The notes under the pieces were generated by a model. That model saw only the letters and a program-made list of their open reading frames with translations. It was not told the DNA's origin and ran no database searches. Position numbers and translations under genes: made by a program. This document shows positions 8,669-17,623 of a DNA stretch of 64,000 nt, one piece after another (within the stretch, counting starts at the first letter, position 1; every line of letters begins with the position of its first letter). The stretch covers positions 1 through 64,000 of the forward strand of contig DAOUJG010000052.1 in the NCBI GenBank assembly GCA_034423015.1, read 5' to 3'. This stretch comes from JAGWBJ01 sp034423015 (GTDB lineage: Bacteria; Chloroflexota; Dehalococcoidia; Lucifugimonadales; JAGWBF01).

Positions 8669-8698
8669 TTGACACTCCCAACGCACCAGTGTTATATT
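8669..8698 (+). promoter_or_regulatory. Promoter of the nuo operon
   Basis: A perfect TTGACA at 8669-8674 is followed by TATATT at 8693-8698 (spacer 18; TTATAT one base earlier gives 17). The predicted start is near 8705, leaving a leader of about 50 bases to nuoA, whose ATG follows GGGAGGG. This is among the best promoter-like sequences in the window. Confidence 0.7.
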
Positions 8699-8757
8699 TA
8701 GGGCCGCTCCAGGCGGGTCCAGCTTAGCGTGTCCCTGCCCACGGGAGGGCAGTCTCA

Positions 8758-9135
8758 ATGCCAGAAGATTTCGACTTCCGCTGGGCTGCGGTGATACTCT
8801 CGGGCGGCATCGGCTTCCTGGCCATCGGGCTAATGTTCGCCGCGTCCATGTTCATCTCCTCCCGCCGCCGCTCATCGGTGAAGCTGACTCCCTACGAGTG
8901 CGGCATCCCCCCGGCCCCCTTCCGCTGGTCGCAGATCAACATCCGGTACTACATCTTCGCCATCCTGTTCCTGATCTTCGACGTGGAGGCGGTGTTCCTG
9001 TTCCCCTGGGCGGTGGTCTTCCTGGACGACGCGGTGGGCAGCGTGCCCTTCTACGCCATGCTCATCTTCCTGGCGGTGCTGGCCTTCGCCATACTGTACG
9101 GCTGGCGAAAGGGGGCTCTCCAGTGGTCGAGATAA
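8758..9135 (+). CDS. nuoA: NADH-quinone oxidoreductase subunit A
   Basis: This 125-residue membrane subunit of complex I has three hydrophobic segments (about residues 12-34, 65-88 and 95-116). It has the conserved loop YECGIPPAPFRWSQINIRYYIFAILFLIFDVEAVFLFPW, which is described here by position only (about residues 42-80). The loop carries the cysteine that senses the active/deactive state in other organisms. It is the first gene of the cluster and its stop overlaps the nuoB start by 13 bases. Confidence 0.93.
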   Translation: MPEDFDFRWAAVILSGGIGFLAIGLMFAASMFISSRRRSSVKLTPYECGIPPAPFRWSQINIRYYIFAILFLIFDVEAVFLFPWAVVFLDDAVGSVPFYAMLIFLAVLAFAILYGWRKGALQWSR

Positions 9136-9647
9136 GCGTCGGAAGCGGCAACGTACCGGCCCCCAGCCTCTTCGACAAGGCCATGCCGGGGGTGGTGACG
9201 GCCAGGGCGGAGGAGCTGTTCGCCATGGCCAGGAAGTCGTCCCTCTGGGCCCTCACCTTCGGGCTGGCGTGCTGCGCCATCGAGATGATGTCCACCTACA
9301 TGGCCCACCACGACTTCGACCGCTTCGGCGTGGTCACCTGGCCCTCCCCCAGGCAGTCGGACGTCATGATCGTGGCGGGCACCGTGGTGAAGAAGATGGG
9401 CGAGCCCATCCGGCTGCTGTACGAGCAGATGCCCGAGCCCAAGTGGGTGATAGCCATGGGTAGCTGCGCCACCAACGGCGGGCCCTACTACCGCTCCTAC
9501 TCGGTGGTGATGGGCGTGGACCATATCATCCCCGTGGACGTGTACGTGCCCGGCTGCCCTCCCAGGCCCGAGGCCCTGATGCAGGGCATCCTGAAGCTAC
9601 AGGAAAAAATCATGCGGGACTCCAGGCAAGGTGGCTCAAAGGCCTAG
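9123..9647 (+). CDS. nuoB: NADH-quinone oxidoreductase subunit B
   Basis: This 174-residue peripheral subunit carries cluster N2, the last Fe-S centre before quinone. Ligands are the tandem C50-C51 (GLACCAIEM), C115 (MGSCATNGG) and C145 (YVPGCPPRPEAL). The start is GTG at 9123, inside the end of nuoA, with AAAGGGGG upstream; it gives the normal family length. The frame is open further upstream, but only as an out-of-frame shadow of nuoA. Translation is probably coupled to nuoA. Confidence 0.95.
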   Translation: MVEISVGSGNVPAPSLFDKAMPGVVTARAEELFAMARKSSLWALTFGLACCAIEMMSTYMAHHDFDRFGVVTWPSPRQSDVMIVAGTVVKKMGEPIRLLYEQMPEPKWVIAMGSCATNGGPYYRSYSVVMGVDHIIPVDVYVPGCPPRPEALMQGILKLQEKIMRDSRQGGSKA

Positions 9648-10146
9648 GCCCGGGGGCCACGCCCGGGAAGCAGAGGCCGCCCTCGGCGAGAGGGCGCAGG
9701 AGTTGCAACATCGTGTCCAGGATGTCCTCGCCGCCTTTGGACCCGAGGCCGGGGCCGCCGTCGACACCCCCACCGTCCTGGTCGCTTCCGGCGACATCGT
9801 CGAGGTGTGCCGGACCCTCAAGGACGAGCCCACCCTGGCCTTCACGGCGTTGCTGTGCATCGCGGCCGTCGACTATACCGAGCACATACAGGTTGTCTAC
9901 GTGCTCCTGTCCATGGAGCACGAGCGCAAGCTGCTGGTGAAGACCAACGTCCCGCCCGACGCCCCCCGCCTGCCCTCGCTGACAGTGCTGTGGCCGGCGG
10001 CGGACTGGTACGAGCGGGAGGCCCACGACCTGTTCGGGGTGGAGTTCGAGGGCCATCCCAACCTGAGCCCCCTGCTCCTGTACGAGTCCTTCCAGGGCTA
10101 CCCCGGCAGAAAGGACCACCCCTTTCACGACTACCAGGAGTTCTAG
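9631..10146 (+). CDS. nuoC: NADH-quinone oxidoreductase subunit C
   Basis: This 171-residue protein is the 30-kDa peripheral subunit that sits beside NuoD. The diagnostic block WYEREAHDLFGVEFEGHP near residues 128-145 is intact, followed by GYPGRKDHPFHDY. The GTG at 9631 overlaps the end of nuoB by 17 bases and gives an N-terminal tail of low conservation. NuoC is separate from NuoD here, unlike the fused NuoCD of enterobacteria. Confidence 0.93.
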   Translation: MAQRPRPGGHAREAEAALGERAQELQHRVQDVLAAFGPEAGAAVDTPTVLVASGDIVEVCRTLKDEPTLAFTALLCIAAVDYTEHIQVVYVLLSMEHERKLLVKTNVPPDAPRLPSLTVLWPAADWYEREAHDLFGVEFEGHPNLSPLLLYESFQGYPGRKDHPFHDYQEF

Positions 10147-10153
10147 TCATCCG

Positions 10154-10399
10154 ATGGAGAAGCTGACGCTGGCGGCCAGGGTCGCACCCGACGAAGATGG
10201 ATATCGGGCCACCATCGACGGACTGGTCATCGACGGAAGGGGGGACACGCCGGTGCAGGCCCAGGACGACCTGGTGGAGAAGTTCCTGGCTTGGATCCAG
10301 GCCCGGGACGGCGAGGGAAACCTGGAGGCGGAGCTGGCCGAGGTCGGCTTCGCCGACGTAGAGGAGAGCACCGAGCTGGAGCTGGAGTTCGTGGAGTAG
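10154..10399 (+). CDS. Small HicB-like protein inside the nuo operon
   Basis: This 81-residue acidic protein lies between nuoC (7 bases before) and nuoD (1 base after), in the same direction. Its first half (KLTLAARVAPDEDGYRATIDGL, residues 3-24, then GDTPVQAQDDLVEKFLAWI) resembles the beta-beta-alpha fold of HicB-type antitoxin domains, which read as x-GGYxAxxPxLPGCxxxGDTxxEAxxNxxEAI. The second half is a run of glutamates. No HicA toxin is next to it and it has no DNA-binding tail. It is not a standard complex I subunit. The ATG has only a weak ribosome site, so translational coupling to nuoC is likely. Real gene status is supported by tight spacing; the function is unknown. Confidence 0.7.
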   Translation: MEKLTLAARVAPDEDGYRATIDGLVIDGRGDTPVQAQDDLVEKFLAWIQARDGEGNLEAELAEVGFADVEESTELELEFVE

Positions 10400-10400
10400 C

Positions 10401-11528
10401 ATGGTCGAGGTAAACCAACCCGTGGACCGCGACGCCCAGGAGCTGGAGATGCTGGTGAACATGGGGCCCCAGCATCCCTCCACCCACGGCGTGTTCAGGA
10501 TGGTCCTGTGGGTCGACGGCGAGAAGGTCGTGGACTGCGAGCCCCACATCGGCTACCTGCACCGGGGCTCCGAGAAGCTGTGCGAGGGTGAGCAGTACCA
10601 CCAGATCGTCACCCTGTTCGACCGGCTGGACTACATATCCAACTTCAACAACGAGCTAGTCTACTGCCGCGCGGTGGAGAAGCTGATGGGGCTGGAGGTC
10701 CCCGAGAGGGCCGAGTACGTCCGCGTCATCCTGTGCGAGCTGAACCGCATAGCCAGCCACCTCCTGTTCCTGGGCACCTTCGGGCTGGACGCGGGGGCGA
10801 TGACGCCCGTCATGTTCACCTTCAGGGGGCGGGAGCGCATCCAGGCGGTCTTCGAGGCCATCAGCGGCGCCCGCATGATGCACAACTACTTCCGGGTGGG
10901 GGGAGTGAAGGAGGACCTGCCGGACAACTTCGAGCAGCTCATAGGCGGACTGCTTCCCGACCTGCGCGCGGACGTCGAGGAGTCCGACAGGCTCCTGACC
11001 TACAACGAGGTATTCATCGCTCGGAGCAAGGGCATCGGCACGATAAGCGCCTCGGACGCCGTGGAGTACGGGCTGACGGGGCCGTGCCTCAGGGCCTGCG
11101 GGGTCCCCTACGACGTGCGTAAGGCCGAGCCCTACTCGGTCTACGACCGGTTCGAGTTCGACGTGCCCGTGGGCATCGACGGGGACTCCTGGGAGCGGTA
11201 CTACGTCCGCATCGAGGAGATGTACCAGTCCCTGCGCATAATCCAGCAGGCGTTGGACCAGATACCCCAGGGCCCGGTCTCCGTGATGGGACGACGGCTG
11301 ATCCGCCCGCCGGCGGGCGACGTCTACGTGCGGTCGGAGAACCCCCGGGGCGAGATAGGCGTCTACCTGGTTAGCGACGGCTCGGACAAGCCCTACCGGG
11401 TCAAGGTGCGGCCCCCGTCCTTCTGCAACCTGAGCGCCCTGCGGATGCTGCTGAAGGACACGTGGCTGGCGGACGCCGTCGTGATACTGGGCTCCCTGGA
11501 CATCGTGCTGGGAGAGGTCGACAGGTGA
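10401..11528 (+). CDS. nuoD: NADH-quinone oxidoreductase subunit D
   Basis: This 375-residue, 49-kDa subunit forms the quinone site together with NuoB. It shows MGPQHPSTHGVFRM near residues 22-35, IGYLHRGSEKLCE near 51-63, and IASHLLFLGTFGLDAGA, all typical of NuoD and of the related large subunit of NiFe hydrogenases. The nickel-binding cysteines of hydrogenases are absent, as expected. It ends in ILGSLDIVLGEVDR, the family C-terminus. Its stop overlaps the nuoH start in GTGA. Confidence 0.96.
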   Translation: MVEVNQPVDRDAQELEMLVNMGPQHPSTHGVFRMVLWVDGEKVVDCEPHIGYLHRGSEKLCEGEQYHQIVTLFDRLDYISNFNNELVYCRAVEKLMGLEVPERAEYVRVILCELNRIASHLLFLGTFGLDAGAMTPVMFTFRGRERIQAVFEAISGARMMHNYFRVGGVKEDLPDNFEQLIGGLLPDLRADVEESDRLLTYNEVFIARSKGIGTISASDAVEYGLTGPCLRACGVPYDVRKAEPYSVYDRFEFDVPVGIDGDSWERYYVRIEEMYQSLRIIQQALDQIPQGPVSVMGRRLIRPPAGDVYVRSENPRGEIGVYLVSDGSDKPYRVKVRPPSFCNLSALRMLLKDTWLADAVVILGSLDIVLGEVDR

Positions 11529-12709
11529 CCCTCGTAGACTTCCTGCTGATATTGCTGGGGCTGCTGGTGCTCTTCACCGCCCTGTCCGTCGTGGTGCTGT
11601 CCCTGACGTGGATGGAGCGCAAGTTCCTGGGCCGCCTCCAGAGGAGGCTGGGCCCGACCCGCACAGGGCCCATGGGCCTGCTCCAGCCGGTGGCCGACGC
11701 CCTGAAGCTGGTGCTCAAGGAGGACCTGATCCCCTCGTGGGCCGACAAGGCCGTGTTCTGGGTCGCCCCGCTGGCGGTGCTGGTGCCGTCGTTCATGATC
11801 TGGGTCACCATCCCCGCCGCTGAGAACCTGGTGATGCGAAACCTGGACATGGGCCTCTTCTACATCATCGCCTTCTCTGTGCTGACCATACTAGGGCTGG
11901 TCCTGGCGGGCTGGGGCTCGGCCAACAAGTACGGCACCCTGGGCAGCCTCCGCTCGGTAGCCCAGCTGGTGAGCTACGAGATCCCCGTCATCATGGTGGT
12001 GATCGCGGTGGCGATGCTGGCCCAGTCCCTGGACCTCCGGATCATATCCATCAGCCAGGTGCCCATCACGGACGTGGACCTCCCCAAGCCCAACCCCATC
12101 AACATCCCCTTCGTGGTGCTGCAACCCCTGGGAATGCTGATCTTCTTCATAGCCGGGCTGGCCGAGGTGGGGCGGACCCCCTTCGACATTTACTTCGCCG
12201 AGTCGGAGATAGTGGGCGGGCCCTTCGTCGAGTACAGCGGCGCCCACTGGTCCGTCTTCTTCCTGGCCGAGTATATGAACACCTTCGTCATCGGCGCCCT
12301 GACGGCCCTGCTGTTCCTGGGAGGGTGGTACGGGCCCTACAACCCGGACTCCCCCACGTGGCTGGCGGGGCTGATGTCGGTGATCTGGTTCCTGATCAAG
12401 ACCTACCTGGTGGTGACCGTCATATTCTGGGTGAGGGGCACCTTCCCCCGCCTGCGCATCGACCAGCTCATGGCCTTCGCCTGGCAGGTGGTGGTGCCGC
12501 TGTCCTTCCTGAACATAGTCATCACCGGCATCTACCTGTTCTACGGCTGGCCCTGGTGGAGCCTGACGCTGATGTCCCTGGCGCTTACCAGCGTCATCGG
12601 GTACCTGATCTTCAAGTACCTCTCCGCGCCGGCGAAGAGCGTCGACAGGGTGTACCGGCTGCGCCAGATGGCCGAGGCCCGGCGGGCCGGCGAGGCGGGA
12701 GGAGGATAA
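11525..12709 (+). CDS. nuoH: NADH-quinone oxidoreductase subunit H
   Basis: This 394-residue membrane subunit links the quinone site to the proton pumps. About eight transmembrane helices are visible, with WMERKFLGRLQRRLGP (about residues 30-45), QPVADALKLVLKED and EVGRTPFDIYFAESEIVGG. The usual family text is RTPFDLPEAESELVAG, so IYF replaces LPE. The start is GTG at 11525, overlapping the nuoD stop by four bases (GTGA); the open frame upstream is a shadow of nuoD. Confidence 0.95.
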   Translation: MTLVDFLLILLGLLVLFTALSVVVLSLTWMERKFLGRLQRRLGPTRTGPMGLLQPVADALKLVLKEDLIPSWADKAVFWVAPLAVLVPSFMIWVTIPAAENLVMRNLDMGLFYIIAFSVLTILGLVLAGWGSANKYGTLGSLRSVAQLVSYEIPVIMVVIAVAMLAQSLDLRIISISQVPITDVDLPKPNPINIPFVVLQPLGMLIFFIAGLAEVGRTPFDIYFAESEIVGGPFVEYSGAHWSVFFLAEYMNTFVIGALTALLFLGGWYGPYNPDSPTWLAGLMSVIWFLIKTYLVVTVIFWVRGTFPRLRIDQLMAFAWQVVVPLSFLNIVITGIYLFYGWPWWSLTLMSLALTSVIGYLIFKYLSAPAKSVDRVYRLRQMAEARRAGEAGGG

Positions 12710-12712
12710 CCG

Positions 12713-13264
12713 ATGCTGGGCGGTATCAAGGGTATGCTCCTGACCATGGTCTCCACCATCAAGGGGTTCAGAAGCCCCGTGACGGTCCAGTACCCCAACG
12801 AGCACCTGCCCATACAGCCGCGGTACATGGGCTTCCCGGCCCTCACCTGGGACGAGAAGGTCGGCGAGCCCTGGTGCACGGGCTGCATGGTGTGCATCAG
12901 GAACTGCCCGACCCTGTGCATGAGCGCGACGATGATGGACAACCCCCTCCAGCAGGAGGGGAAGAGTCATCGGAGGAAGATCGTCGACTCCTTCGAGATC
13001 AACCTGAACCGGTGCATCCTCTGCGGCATCTGCGTGGAGGTGTGCAACTTCGACGCCATCGTGATGAGCCACGAGCACGAGATGAGCACCTACGAGCGAA
13101 ACGGGGACAGGGTCGACCTCATCGGGCTGCTGGAGATGGGCAAGCGCTACCAGAAGGACACCGCCTGGGTCCCGCCGTCGGTGCTGGCCAAGGAGGCCGC
13201 GGCCAAGGCGAAGGAAGCCAAGGAGCAGGAGGCGAAGGAGCCCGTAGAGGAGGGCTCCAGCTAG
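12713..13264 (+). CDS. nuoI: NADH-quinone oxidoreductase subunit I
   Basis: This 183-residue protein carries two 4Fe-4S clusters (N6a and N6b): C55, C58, C61, C65 (CTGCMVCIRNCP) and C101, C104, C107, C111 (CILCGICVEVCNF). In the second motif the usual proline after the last cysteine is replaced by asparagine. The C-terminus is a charged, alanine- and lysine-rich tail (AKEAAAKAKEAKEQEAKE). The ATG follows GGAGGAGGAT, a strong site. It sits three bases after nuoH. Confidence 0.95.
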   Translation: MLGGIKGMLLTMVSTIKGFRSPVTVQYPNEHLPIQPRYMGFPALTWDEKVGEPWCTGCMVCIRNCPTLCMSATMMDNPLQQEGKSHRRKIVDSFEINLNRCILCGICVEVCNFDAIVMSHEHEMSTYERNGDRVDLIGLLEMGKRYQKDTAWVPPSVLAKEAAAKAKEAKEQEAKEPVEEGSS

Positions 13265-13265
13265 G

Positions 13266-13754
13266 ATGTCCGAGGCCCTGTTCGTTCTGGCCGCGGTCCT
13301 GGCGTTGGGTGGAGGGCTCGGCGTGGTAGCCACTCGGAACGTGGTCCACGCGGCCCTGTTCCTGCTGCTCTCGCTGGTCGCCGTGGCGGGCCTCTACCTG
13401 CTGCTGTTCGCCGAGTTCCTGGCGCTGGTACAGGTCCTCATCTACGGCGGGGCCATCGTAATAGTGCTACTGTTCGCCATAATGCTCACCCGGAGCAGAG
13501 AGTACCCCCGCATAACCGACAACCCCCAGTGGCCAGTGGCCATCGTGGCGGCGCTGGCCCTGTTCGGGGTCCTTACCGCGGCGCTGCTGTGGAAGGAGCT
13601 CCCGGAAACGGAGCCCCAGGGACCCGGCCTGGCCAAGCTGGGCGAGTCCCTCTTCACCACCTGGGCGGTGCCCTTCGAGGTGGCGTCCCTGGTACTGCTG
13701 GTGGCGCTGGTGGGGGCAATAATCATCGCCAGCCGGGGAGACGAAGAGCAGTGA
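13266..13754 (+). CDS. nuoJ: NADH-quinone oxidoreductase subunit J
   Basis: This 162-residue membrane subunit has five hydrophobic segments. The conserved helix around residues 55-78 (LVQVLIYGGAIVIVLLFAIML) is the family's TM3, involved in coupling. It starts one base after nuoI and its stop overlaps the nuoK start (GTGA), so it is translationally coupled on both sides. Confidence 0.93.
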   Translation: MSEALFVLAAVLALGGGLGVVATRNVVHAALFLLLSLVAVAGLYLLLFAEFLALVQVLIYGGAIVIVLLFAIMLTRSREYPRITDNPQWPVAIVAALALFGVLTAALLWKELPETEPQGPGLAKLGESLFTTWAVPFEVASLVLLVALVGAIIIASRGDEEQ

Positions 13755-14056
13755 GCCTGGAGGCCTTCCAGGTCGTGAGCGCGGCCCTGTTCTGCCTGGG
13801 CCTCTACGGCGTGCTGGCCCGGCGCAGCGCCGTGCTCATACTTATGTCCATCGAGCTGATGCTCAACGCCGTGAACATCAACCTGATCGCGGCGGCAGCC
13901 CACCTGGACCCGGTGGGGTTCTCCGGCCAGATTATCGCCATCTTCGTGATCACGGTGGCCGCCGCGGAGGTGGGCCTGGCCCTGGCCATCATCCTGAGAC
14001 TGTTCCGCAACCGCTCCACGGTCAACGTGGACGAAGTGGACCTGATGAAGTGGTGA
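13751..14056 (+). CDS. nuoK: NADH-quinone oxidoreductase subunit K
   Basis: This 101-residue, MrpC-like membrane subunit has three helices. The conserved glutamates are in SIELMLNAVNINL (TM2, near residue 34) and in AAAEVGLALAIIL (TM3, near residue 70). The start is GTG at 13751 in the GTGA overlap with nuoJ; the longer open frame upstream is a shadow of nuoJ. Confidence 0.94.
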   Translation: MSLEAFQVVSAALFCLGLYGVLARRSAVLILMSIELMLNAVNINLIAAAAHLDPVGFSGQIIAIFVITVAAAEVGLALAIILRLFRNRSTVNVDEVDLMKW

Positions 14057-14061
14057 GATAG

Positions 14062-15966
14062 ATGGAGCTAGCGAAGCTCGCCTGGCTGATCCCGGCCTTC
14101 AGCTTCATCGCTTTCCTCCTTATCGTCGTCTTCGGGAGGTTCCTCCCGGGCAGGGGCGCCTTCCTGTCCATCCTGGCCATCGCCGGCGGCTTCGCCGTGT
14201 TCTGGGTGGTCCTGGCCGGGTTCCTGGGCGCCGACTGCGCCATGGCCTTCGGGCAGAAGACCTGCGTCTTCAACCGGGAGTGGTTCACAGCAGGCTCGCC
14301 GGGCTCGGTGGGCTCGGTGGTCCTCAATTGGGGCATCATCGTGGACCCGCTGGCGGTGGTGATGCTGGGGTTGATCACCCTGGTGGCCCTGATGATCCAG
14401 GTCTACTCCCTCGGGTACATGAAGGGCGACCCCCGTTTCGGATGGTACTTCGCCGTCCACGCGCTGTTCATCGCGTCGATGCTCAGCCTGGTGCTGGCGG
14501 ACAACTTCCTGCTGCTGTACGTGGTCTGGGAGCTGGTGGGCGTCTGCTCCTACCTGCTCATAGGGTTCTGGTACGAGCGGAGCTCGGCGGCAGAGGCGGC
14601 CAAGAAGGCCTTCGTCACCACCCGCATCGGAGACGTGGGGCTGCTGGTGGGCATCCTGCTCCTGTTCAACGAGGTCGGGACCTTCGACATGTCCGCCACC
14701 TTCCAGGCCGTGGCCTCGGGCGCCGTGGGAGAGGGCACCCTCACCATTGCGGCCATACTGCTGTTCCTCGGGGCGATGGGCAAGTCCGCCCAGTTCCCAC
14801 TGCACGTGTGGCTGCCGGACGCCATGGAGGGCCCCTCGCCGGTAAGCGCGCTGATCCACGCCGCGACCATGGTGGCGGCTGGGGTATACCTGGTGGCCCG
14901 GGCCTTCCCCATCTTCGAGGCGGCCCCGGACGCCCTGATGGTGGTGGCCGTCATAGGGCTGATCACCGCCCTGATGGGCGCCACCATGGCCTTGGTCCAC
15001 ACCGACCTGAAGCGCATCCTGGCGTACTCGACCATCAGCCACCTGGGGCTGATGATGCTGTCCTTGGGCGCCTTCGGCTACACGGCGGCGATCTTCCACC
15101 TGGTCGCCCACGGCTTCGCCAAGGCGATGCTATTCCTTGGGGCCGGGAGCGTGATGCACGGCATGAACGAAGAGACTGACGTGCGGAAGATGGGGGGCCT
15201 CAGAAAGGTGATGCCCTTCACGGCCCTGACCTTCACCATCGGCGCCCTGTCCCTGGGTGGAATCCCCGTGCTCTCGGGGTTCTGGAGCAAGGACGAGGTG
15301 CTGTTGTCCGTGCTGGACCACAGGGTCTACCTGCTGCCCTTCGCCCTGATCGTCGCCTTCCTCAGCGCCGCCTACATGGCGCGGGCGCTCTACGTGGTGT
15401 TCTACGGAGAGCTGAAGCCCGAGAACGCGGGCGTCCACGAGTCCCCAATGGTGATGACAGGCCCCATGTTGCTGCTGGCGGTGCCGGCGGTCCTGTTCGG
15501 ATTCCTGTCCATACAGGCGACCGGCGACGGCGGCATCGGCACCTTCCTGTTCTTCGACAAGGCGCACGGCTTCGCGCCCAATCCGGGCCTCCTGGTAGGC
15601 TCCGCGGTCCTGGCGGTGGCCGCCTTCGCCCTGTGCTGGCGGGTATACATGAGCCGCCGGGTGGACCTGGATGCGTGGAGGGCCCGGTTCGCGTGGCCGA
15701 TCCGGGTGTGGGAGAGCAAGTACTACCTGGACGACCTGTACCAGTGGGGCATCGACAGGCTGGTGCTGGTCTTCGCCTCGTTCATCGCCCTCTTCGACAG
15801 GGTGGTGGTGAACGACGTGGGAGTCAACGGACCGGGCAATGCTGTCCGGCGCACCGGGTTCATCCTCCGGTATCACGTCAGCGGGCGGGTGTACAGCTAC
15901 GCGCTCGGCATGGCCGTCGGCGCCGTCGCCGTTGCCGTCCTCTGGTGGGCGCTGGCAAGCCGATGA
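14062..15966 (+). CDS. nuoL: NADH-quinone oxidoreductase subunit L
   Basis: This 634-residue antiporter-like proton-pump subunit is of normal length. Landmarks are WELVGVCSYLLIGFWYER (TM5, with the key glutamate), LLFLGAMGKSAQFPLHVWLPDAMEGPSPVSALIHAATMV (TM7-TM8; a K and several H) near residues 235-275, and HTDLKRILAYSTISHLG. The end has the long amphipathic helix and last TM region typical of NuoL. The following gap of 61 bases before nuoM is one of the larger gaps of the operon. Confidence 0.95.
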   Translation: MELAKLAWLIPAFSFIAFLLIVVFGRFLPGRGAFLSILAIAGGFAVFWVVLAGFLGADCAMAFGQKTCVFNREWFTAGSPGSVGSVVLNWGIIVDPLAVVMLGLITLVALMIQVYSLGYMKGDPRFGWYFAVHALFIASMLSLVLADNFLLLYVVWELVGVCSYLLIGFWYERSSAAEAAKKAFVTTRIGDVGLLVGILLLFNEVGTFDMSATFQAVASGAVGEGTLTIAAILLFLGAMGKSAQFPLHVWLPDAMEGPSPVSALIHAATMVAAGVYLVARAFPIFEAAPDALMVVAVIGLITALMGATMALVHTDLKRILAYSTISHLGLMMLSLGAFGYTAAIFHLVAHGFAKAMLFLGAGSVMHGMNEETDVRKMGGLRKVMPFTALTFTIGALSLGGIPVLSGFWSKDEVLLSVLDHRVYLLPFALIVAFLSAAYMARALYVVFYGELKPENAGVHESPMVMTGPMLLLAVPAVLFGFLSIQATGDGGIGTFLFFDKAHGFAPNPGLLVGSAVLAVAAFALCWRVYMSRRVDLDAWRARFAWPIRVWESKYYLDDLYQWGIDRLVLVFASFIALFDRVVVNDVGVNGPGNAVRRTGFILRYHVSGRVYSYALGMAVGAVAVAVLWWALASR

Positions 15967-16027
15967 CCGGCAGATTGGCTTTCCCCCTGGTCCGTTTTTG
16001 CCCGCTTCGCGGAGGGGGTGGGCCGGC

Positions 16028-17548
16028 ATGATTCTCTTCGTGACCATACTGCTGCCCTTCTGTGCCGGGCTTCTGCTGGCGCTGTTCCCCCGTGACCGGC
16101 ACAGGGAGATACGGGTGTTCTCCACCCTCATCGGCGCGGCCCTGGCGGTGCTGAGCGCGGTCATCTTCTCCATGTACGACTACGAAGAGGGGGGCTACCA
16201 GTTCACCGATTCCTTCGAGTGGCTGGACGCACCCCTGAACATCTCCCTCAGCCTGGGGCTGGACGGCATATCGGCGCCCATGGTCCTGCTCACGGGAATC
16301 GTGGTGCTGGCGGCCACCATGGTCTCCTGGAACATCCAGCACAGGCCCCGGGACTTCTTCGTGCTGATGATGATGCTGGTGGCGGGGGTGTACGGCGTCT
16401 TCGTAGTCCGGGACCTGTTCTTCCTGTTCTTCTTCTACGAGCTGGCGGTGCTGCCCATGTACCTCCTCATCGGAGTGTGGGGCAGCAGCAGCGACTTCGG
16501 CACCTTCCTCCGGCCCAAGGAGTACGGGGCGCTGAAGCTCGTGCTCTTCCTGGTGGCCGGCAGCGTACTGGTGTGGACGGCGATCCTGGGCGTCTACTGG
16601 GCTGCCGCCCAAGCCGGCACCCCAACGTTCCTGATAGAGTCGGTGGCGGGGGAAGGGGCCGACCTCCAGGATGTGGACTTCAACGAAGGCTTCAAGCACT
16701 TCCAGACCCTGTTCTTCCCCCTGTTCATGGTGGGGTTCGGGGTGCTGGCGGGGCTGTGGCCCTTCCATACCTGGTCCCCCGACGGGCACGTGGCGGCGCC
16801 CACCGCGGTGAGCATGGTGCACGCCGGGGTGCTGATGAAGCTGGGCGCCTACGGCATCATCCGCGTGGGGATGGTGCTCCTGCCCGAGGGGGCCGAGACG
16901 TGGATGCCTGTGCTCATAGGGCTGGGAACGGTCAACGTGTTGTACGGCGCCGTGTCGGCCCTGGCCCAGCGAGACCTGAAGTACGTCGTCGGATACTCCA
17001 GCGTCAGCCACATGGGATACGTGCTCATCGGTATCGCCACCCTGGACCGCCTGGGGGTGGGCGGCGCGGTGCTCCAGATGTTCTCCCACGGGATCATGAC
17101 GGCCCTCTTCTTCGCCCTGGTCGGGGTGATATACGACCGGGCCCACGTGCGGGACATAGGCGTGCTGGGGGGGCTCTCCAAGCGCATGGGAGTGACGGCG
17201 GCCTTCTTCGCCGTGGCGGGCCTGGCCTCCCTGGGCCTGCCGGGACTCAGCGGCTTCGTGGCCGAGTTCCTGGTGTTCGTGGGGACCTTCAGGACCTACC
17301 TGCCCCTGGCGGTGCTGGCGGTGATCGGAGCGGCCATAACCGCCGTGTACATACTGCGCCTCCTGGCCAGCACCTTCTTCGGGCCCATGGACCCGCGGTG
17401 GGAGCACCTGGGGGACGCCAGCCGGCTGGAGATGGGCGCCGCCGGAATGCTGGTGGTGACGCTGGTCTTCGTGGGCGTCTGGCCCCTGCCCTTCATGGAC
17501 GTGATCAACAGCGGAGTCGCCGACCTGCTCGTGAGGTTCCCGGCATGA
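16028..17548 (+). CDS. nuoM: NADH-quinone oxidoreductase subunit M
   Basis: This 506-residue antiporter-like pump subunit shows FFLFFFYELAVLPMYLLIGVWG (TM5 with its glutamate, near residues 134-155), LWPFHTWSPDGHVAAPTAVSMVHAGVLMKLGAYG (TM7-TM8) and QRDLKYVVGYSSVSHMGYV. The start is the ATG at 16028, where the first helix begins and GGAGGGGG lies upstream; the frame is open for 63 more codons, but these cover the nuoL end. Normal length for the family. Confidence 0.95.
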   Translation: MILFVTILLPFCAGLLLALFPRDRHREIRVFSTLIGAALAVLSAVIFSMYDYEEGGYQFTDSFEWLDAPLNISLSLGLDGISAPMVLLTGIVVLAATMVSWNIQHRPRDFFVLMMMLVAGVYGVFVVRDLFFLFFFYELAVLPMYLLIGVWGSSSDFGTFLRPKEYGALKLVLFLVAGSVLVWTAILGVYWAAAQAGTPTFLIESVAGEGADLQDVDFNEGFKHFQTLFFPLFMVGFGVLAGLWPFHTWSPDGHVAAPTAVSMVHAGVLMKLGAYGIIRVGMVLLPEGAETWMPVLIGLGTVNVLYGAVSALAQRDLKYVVGYSSVSHMGYVLIGIATLDRLGVGGAVLQMFSHGIMTALFFALVGVIYDRAHVRDIGVLGGLSKRMGVTAAFFAVAGLASLGLPGLSGFVAEFLVFVGTFRTYLPLAVLAVIGAAITAVYILRLLASTFFGPMDPRWEHLGDASRLEMGAAGMLVVTLVFVGVWPLPFMDVINSGVADLLVRFPA

Positions 17549-17556
17549 TGCACCCA

Positions 17557-17605
17557 GGGCACCCTCACCCCGGCCCTCTCCCATGGGGAGAGGGGAGGCC
17601 TGGCG
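17557..17605. repeat. CTCTCCC palindromic element between nuoM and nuoN
   Basis: CCCTCACCCCGGCCCTCTCCC reads into ATGG and then GGAGAGGGGAGGCC, giving a stem of about nine base pairs (CCCTCTCCC with GGGAGAGGG-type pairing). The same design occurs at 39984-40024 and, degenerate, at 46595-46640. It lies inside the operon, so it should form a hairpin in the nuo mRNA. Confidence 0.65.
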
Positions 17606-17623
17606 GAGGATTGGGCTGACTTC

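Noticed and set aside
8898..9647. A longer NuoB with 75 extra N-terminal codons.
   Set aside because: The extra part is a shadow of nuoA; the GTG at 9123 gives the usual length.
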